A stretch of 16,579 bases of DNA from CBDFLA01 sp965248915 (GTDB taxonomy: Bacteria; Pseudomonadota; Alphaproteobacteria; M2410), in NCBI GenBank assembly GCA_965248915.1, contig CBDFLA010000002.1, forward strand, positions 1 to 16,579, given 5' to 3'. The position numbers were made by a program, and so were the translations under genes. Each line of letters begins with the position of its first letter. The first letter of the stretch is position 1. The notes under the pieces are model-generated. The model was not told the DNA's origin and made no database searches. It saw nothing but the letters and a program-made list of their open reading frames with translations. Positions 16,423-16,579 of this stretch are shown here, piece after piece.

Positions 16423-16579
16423 ATGGCCGTGCTTCATTCACATTGGGTCCAGGGGGGAATAGGCCTCGTGGCCTTCTATGGCATGGCGTGGGCCGTGTCA
16501 GAGAGCCGAAAAGAGGTTTCAATTAGGATCATCGCGGTCGGGCTCGTCTTACAGTTTGGTCTTGTCTTGTTATTACTCA
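16423..16579 (+). CDS. NupC-family nucleoside transporter, N-terminal fragment (3' end outside window)
   Basis: The first 52 codons of a membrane protein that runs off the right edge. The sequence has WVQGGIGLVAFYGMAWAVSE, then SRKEVSIRII, then GLVLQFGLVLLLL: two hydrophobic segments around a short basic loop. This matches the N terminus of concentrative nucleoside transporters (NupC type), where a membrane helix is followed by S-x-x-R-K and a helix ending in LALLLL-like sequence. These import nucleosides with protons or sodium. The start may be ATG 16423 (AGGA directly adjacent) or GTG 16429 (AGGA 6 nt upstream, better spaced). It is divergent from amn, with the shared operator between, which supports a role as substrate importer for the purine pathway. 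Identity rests on a short stretch. Confidence 0.75.
   Translation, partial: MAVLHSHWVQGGIGLVAFYGMAWAVSESRKEVSIRIIAVGLVLQFGLVLLLL

Noticed and set aside
16392..16523. 44-codon open frame starting ATG 16392 with a purine-rich upstream stretch
   Set aside because: It is in a different frame from the transporter, closes at a TAG and shows no recognisable protein features, while the overlapping frame at 16423 encodes convincing membrane segments.

Overview
This window is a purine-to-central-metabolism catabolic island. The organism is most likely an alphaproteobacterium of moderate GC (roughly half by eye). The reasons are the two-subunit plus chaperone XdhABC arrangement, a membrane-bound PuuD-type urate oxidase with a C-terminal cytochrome c domain, and a PuuE-type (polysaccharide-deacetylase fold) allantoinase. 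The genus cannot be fixed from this sequence.

Layout. At the left edge is the 3' part of a phosphate acetyltransferase gene (2-763, +), followed after 12 nt by a lipoprotein metallophosphatase/5'-nucleotidase (776-2425, +). A leftward block follows: uraH (10725-10360), xdhA (10356-8881), xdhB (8879-6558) and xdhC (6540-5503), tightly packed, then aceB (5411-3825) behind its own operator, and puuD (3775-2555). As written, puuD carries three +1 frameshifts. Divergent from uraH is a rightward operon: puuE (10844-11767), uraD (11782-12348), alc (12338-13315) and an adenine deaminase gene (13312-14322). It meets, stop codon on stop codon, a second leftward operon of amn (16306-14840) and allA (14831-14319). 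At the right edge the first 52 codons of a NupC-family nucleoside transporter run off the window (16423 onward, +). No gene-free stretch exceeds 130 bases.

How the genes work together. Amn splits AMP into adenine and ribose 5-phosphate. Adenine deaminase makes hypoxanthine. XdhAB, matured by XdhC, oxidises hypoxanthine to xanthine and then urate. PuuD oxidises urate to 5-hydroxyisourate; UraH and UraD turn that into S-allantoin. PuuE opens it to allantoate, allantoicase (Alc) and ureidoglycolate lyase (AllA) release two ureas and glyoxylate, and malate synthase (AceB) condenses glyoxylate with acetyl-CoA to malate. Every step from AMP to malate is encoded here. Guanine deaminase, urease, a purine-base permease and the regulator are not in view.

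The strongest unexplained signal is a shared palindrome, consensus CTKAAACGTTTAAG (third copy ATGAAACGTTTAAG). It occurs three times, each time just upstream of genes of this pathway: before aceB (5429-5442), in the uraH/puuE divergent gap (10764-10777) and in the amn/nupC divergent gap (16355-16368). It has the central-CG architecture of LacI-family operators and would unite all five transcription units, including malate synthase and the nucleoside transporter, in one regulon. The second notable point is puuD, whose three single-base insertions add up to a restored frame. It is either a recent lesion in the urate-oxidising step or a set of base-calling errors.
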